A stretch of 19,603 nucleotides of DNA from NCBI GenBank assembly GCA_001931905.2, contig MSJI02000526.1:1-19603 (forward strand), written 5' to 3'. Below are positions 17,352 to 19,603 of the stretch, one piece after another (position 1 is the first letter of the stretch; the number at the start of each line of letters is the position of its first letter). A model generated the notes under the pieces. That model ran no database searches. It was not told where the DNA came from and worked only from the letters and a program-made list of their open reading frames with translations. Made by a program: the position numbers and the translations under genes. The stretch is from Cladosporium sp. IMV 00045 (taxonomy: Eukaryota; Ascomycota; Dothideomycetes; Cladosporiales; Cladosporiaceae).

Positions 17352-19603
17352 TTGACCCTTCTCTGCGTCTAGCCACACTGCCACAGACGAGTGGCTTGCA
17401 TCAGGCTCTTCCCGCAGAGACGAAGAGAGAACGGGCACGATCTGCCCACTGACGCTCTCCTAATCCGGCCTGAAGGGGGAGTCCAGCCTTCGCCTGTCAG
17501 GCAATAGTGATTCCCACGACCGTGCACTTGCCCATGATCCACGGCCAGAGTGTGGGGATGGCGACACACAGATATGCGGGCGTCCGCTCGAGCTCTGGCC
17601 TGGCGACGCGCCGTGGGACAAGTTGCGTACTTCGTACCACCGCGTGGTTGGCGAGCATTGGCTGGCACCGAGGCTGGATCGGCAGGAACTCTCCGTGGTC
17701 CTTTTTCTCTCTGCTGCGATCATGCTGCTGTCCCTGTCCGTTGACGTGAGAGCGGTTGCCTGCAGAGGCAATGCCGGCTTTGTGAGACGTGGCCATGCGA
17801 GGCATCGCAGCGCATCCGTCGTTCTATGTGTCTGTGCCGTTTCGGCCGCGCAATTTGTGAATGTACCAGATGCAGCAGAGTGGAGATCGACGACCACGGC
17901 GGCCGCCGAGAAAACGAGCGCTGCTGCTGTCGGACGTCTATTGCTCCTGCATGGAAGGGCAGAGATAGGGATGGAATTAAATTGTTCGTGCGTTACTGAT
18001 GCTATGGAGATTGCCATATCTCGATAAACCCCCAGGATTTTCTGCTAAGCACCAATTTACTACTGCGTTAGCGGCGTGGGGGAAAGGCTGCTAGTTTGAT
18101 GAGAGCTGGAGAGAGAAGGACTAGAGGTTGGCACACTTGGGTTGAGGCACGAACCCCTGCTCGGTTCTTCAGCCAAACCCTGGCCTCCTGTGAACTTTGT
18201 ACAAAGATACACACGTCTGGGAGTCTCTGGAAGGGGCGAGGCTGTGGGTCGAGCGTGTGTATCTCCGTACCTGGAGATGTGTATACGCTGTTGGGGGCGG
18301 TCTTTTTCGGTGCAAGGGTCCTCCGGGAAGTATCCCCTCGCAATTGGTGCTGAGGATTGCGAAAACCGAGCACGTTCTTTCAAACACACCTGGCGCAAGG
18401 GCCCGTCTCAGGAGGATGCCCGTTGCCAGCGCAGGCTTGAAGTATGCATCGGCGTTGGCCCCAAAGCGAAGCAGGAGTCCACAAAAAGTCGAAAGAGCAT
18501 TGGCAGCAGCATGCGTATGGCCGTGCACAGCAACGGGAATGAAGGCAGACACAGCGCAGACTCGCAGCAGTCAGACAGGCCGTGCACCGACGAGTATGTG
18601 TTGCTTGCTGCTTGCTACTCGCCACCCTGCTTGCTCGAGTGATCACGAAAGCGGATGCTGTGAACCATGATGCTTCGGCTGCTAGTGCAAATACGGCTTC
18701 GAAGAAACACAAAGTCAGCTGGTTCTGGCACCTGAGCACCGCACAGAGCAAGATGTGATATTTCGTAGATTGCGTGCTTGGGGGCAACCAGAAGATAACA
18801 CACGACATCATTCGTACAGGGCATGGCGAGCACTTGGGCATCTGATTTGCGCGCTGATCACGGAGATCACGCCAACAATGTGCGCCCTCAGCACTAAACT
18901 TGCCCACTAGTTCGACAAACCACCTATACTATTATCATCGACGAAGCCTTGTCGCTAGCGATAGACGACGCCCACGGCCGTCATGGACGGTAGACTACGG
19001 ACAAGTGTGGGTTTCCTCCACTGGCAACTACTGCATCCGTGCGCACCTATATTCGCCCTCCACACGCAATTTATGCCACTAGGAGGTACTCGCGCTGTAC
19101 AATTTGGAGCGCCCACGCCGCTACGAACGAGTTGGAGGTCCGTGTGCCGGTGCTTGTGTCGAGCATCGGGCGGCTAGGTGAAATTCCTTTCGCTCGCGTA
19201 ATCATGCCTCCAAGGCGTCGTCGCAGAGCGTCGAGCATCGCATGCTCTTGCTTGGGCTCGGCCAGGCCTGCCCTGTGGACGAGTGGACGAGTCCCAGCAA
19301 GACAGTGTTTCGCTGCAGGGCTCCCCAGCGAGTCTGCAACAAAGGAAAGGCAAAAGTACCTGGGCGTGGTACCACGGTGGCCGCGGTGGGCCAGCCGGTG
19401 GGATGCCGCCGACATCACGGCCGGGCGCAGGACCAACGTGGCTCAGGGAATGCTCGTCGCAGGCTCGCAGCGGCAAAGCAGACGAGCAGACTCTGCCTCA
19501 GCCCTCAGCACAGGCGCAGTTGGGTGTGGAGGGCTCCGGCTCTCGGTGGGCGGATGGGGCCTCAGCGACGACAAGCAAAAGTCCGAGCGGCGAGTCGCGA
19601 TCA

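Larger units (their letters stand above)
16240..19603. other. long gene-free right end
   Basis: About 3.4 kb have no gene, tRNA or transposon I can support. Open frames of 100-185 codons occur on both strands and overlap each other. Their translations are rich in Arg, Ser, Ala and Cys, as expected from random GC-rich DNA, and no conserved motif is seen. Visible structure includes three alternating purine-pyrimidine tracts (16995-17096), a T13 tract inside an imperfect hairpin (17319-17351), and a 12-bp palindrome (19365-19376). It could hold a long noncoding RNA, a decayed gene or an extended regulatory region. Confidence 0.5.

Noticed and set aside
17460..18017. Minus-strand ATG frame of 185 codons in the right gene-free region
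   Set aside because: The translation is Ser/Arg/Ala-rich without any motif and overlaps a 134-codon frame on the plus strand, as random GC-rich DNA would show. No leader-like composition lies upstream.
18380..18907. Minus-strand frame of 175 codons, rich in Cys
   Set aside because: The cysteines show no spacing pattern of a known domain, there is no signal peptide, and a plus-strand frame of similar length overlaps it.
19365..19376. Perfect 12-bp palindrome cgtggtaccacg
   Set aside because: It is isolated, with no nearby gene or repeat. A chance palindrome of this length is plausible in a window of this size.
16240..19603. Transposon or RIP-decayed repeat at the right end
   Set aside because: No terminal repeats, transposase or reverse-transcriptase fragments are seen, and the sequence is not AT-rich as RIP would make it.

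Overview
The window is nuclear DNA of a filamentous ascomycete (Pezizomycotina). The genes lie on both strands and are separated by hundreds of bases. They carry short GT-AG introns of 55 to 92 bp, several with a CTAAC-type branch point. Leaders are pyrimidine- or CA-rich, and there are no bacterial-style operons or ribosome binding sites. The gene set (PalA, Ups2-type PRELI protein, p24 cargo receptor, fungal SCPx thiolase) fits any Pezizomycotina. The protein starting at 15544 belongs to a class strongly expanded in Dothideomycetes, which hints at that class, but I cannot place the species.

Left part (1-6130). A weak candidate for the 5' end of a leftward gene lies at the edge (1-108, minus). 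palA/RIM20 (697-3339, minus), the Bro1-family scaffold of ambient-pH signalling, and ATX1 (4025-4356, plus), the cytosolic copper chaperone, are divergent across a 685-bp shared intergenic region. ATX1 converges with a peroxisomal SCPx-type thiolase (4607-5983, minus) that ends in Ala-Arg-Phe.

Middle (6131-11270). This part is gene-poor. It holds one intronless tRNA-Arg(ACG) at 6744-6815 on the minus strand, a possible small basic orphan protein (9290-9712, plus), simple repeats, and a degenerate tandem repeat with a 108-bp period (10338-10570).

Right-middle (11270-16239). In order these are a Ups2-like PRELI-domain lipid-transfer protein (11270-11894, plus) and a classical short-chain dehydrogenase with three exons (12842-13856, plus). 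Next come a p24/emp24 cargo receptor with three exons (14037-14821, minus) and a fungal F-box-like/2EXR-like hypothetical protein (15544-16239, plus). The dehydrogenase and p24 genes converge, with only 180 bp between stop codons.

Right end (16240-19603). About 3.4 kb hold no gene I can support. Visible there are alternating purine-pyrimidine tracts near 17.0 kb and a T13 tract inside an imperfect hairpin near 17.3 kb.

The genes are mostly unrelated housekeeping functions, and I see no biosynthetic cluster, transposon, CRISPR array or obvious new multi-gene system. The best leads are the 108-bp repeat, the palA-ATX1 shared promoter, the palindrome in front of the p24 gene, and the orphan small protein.
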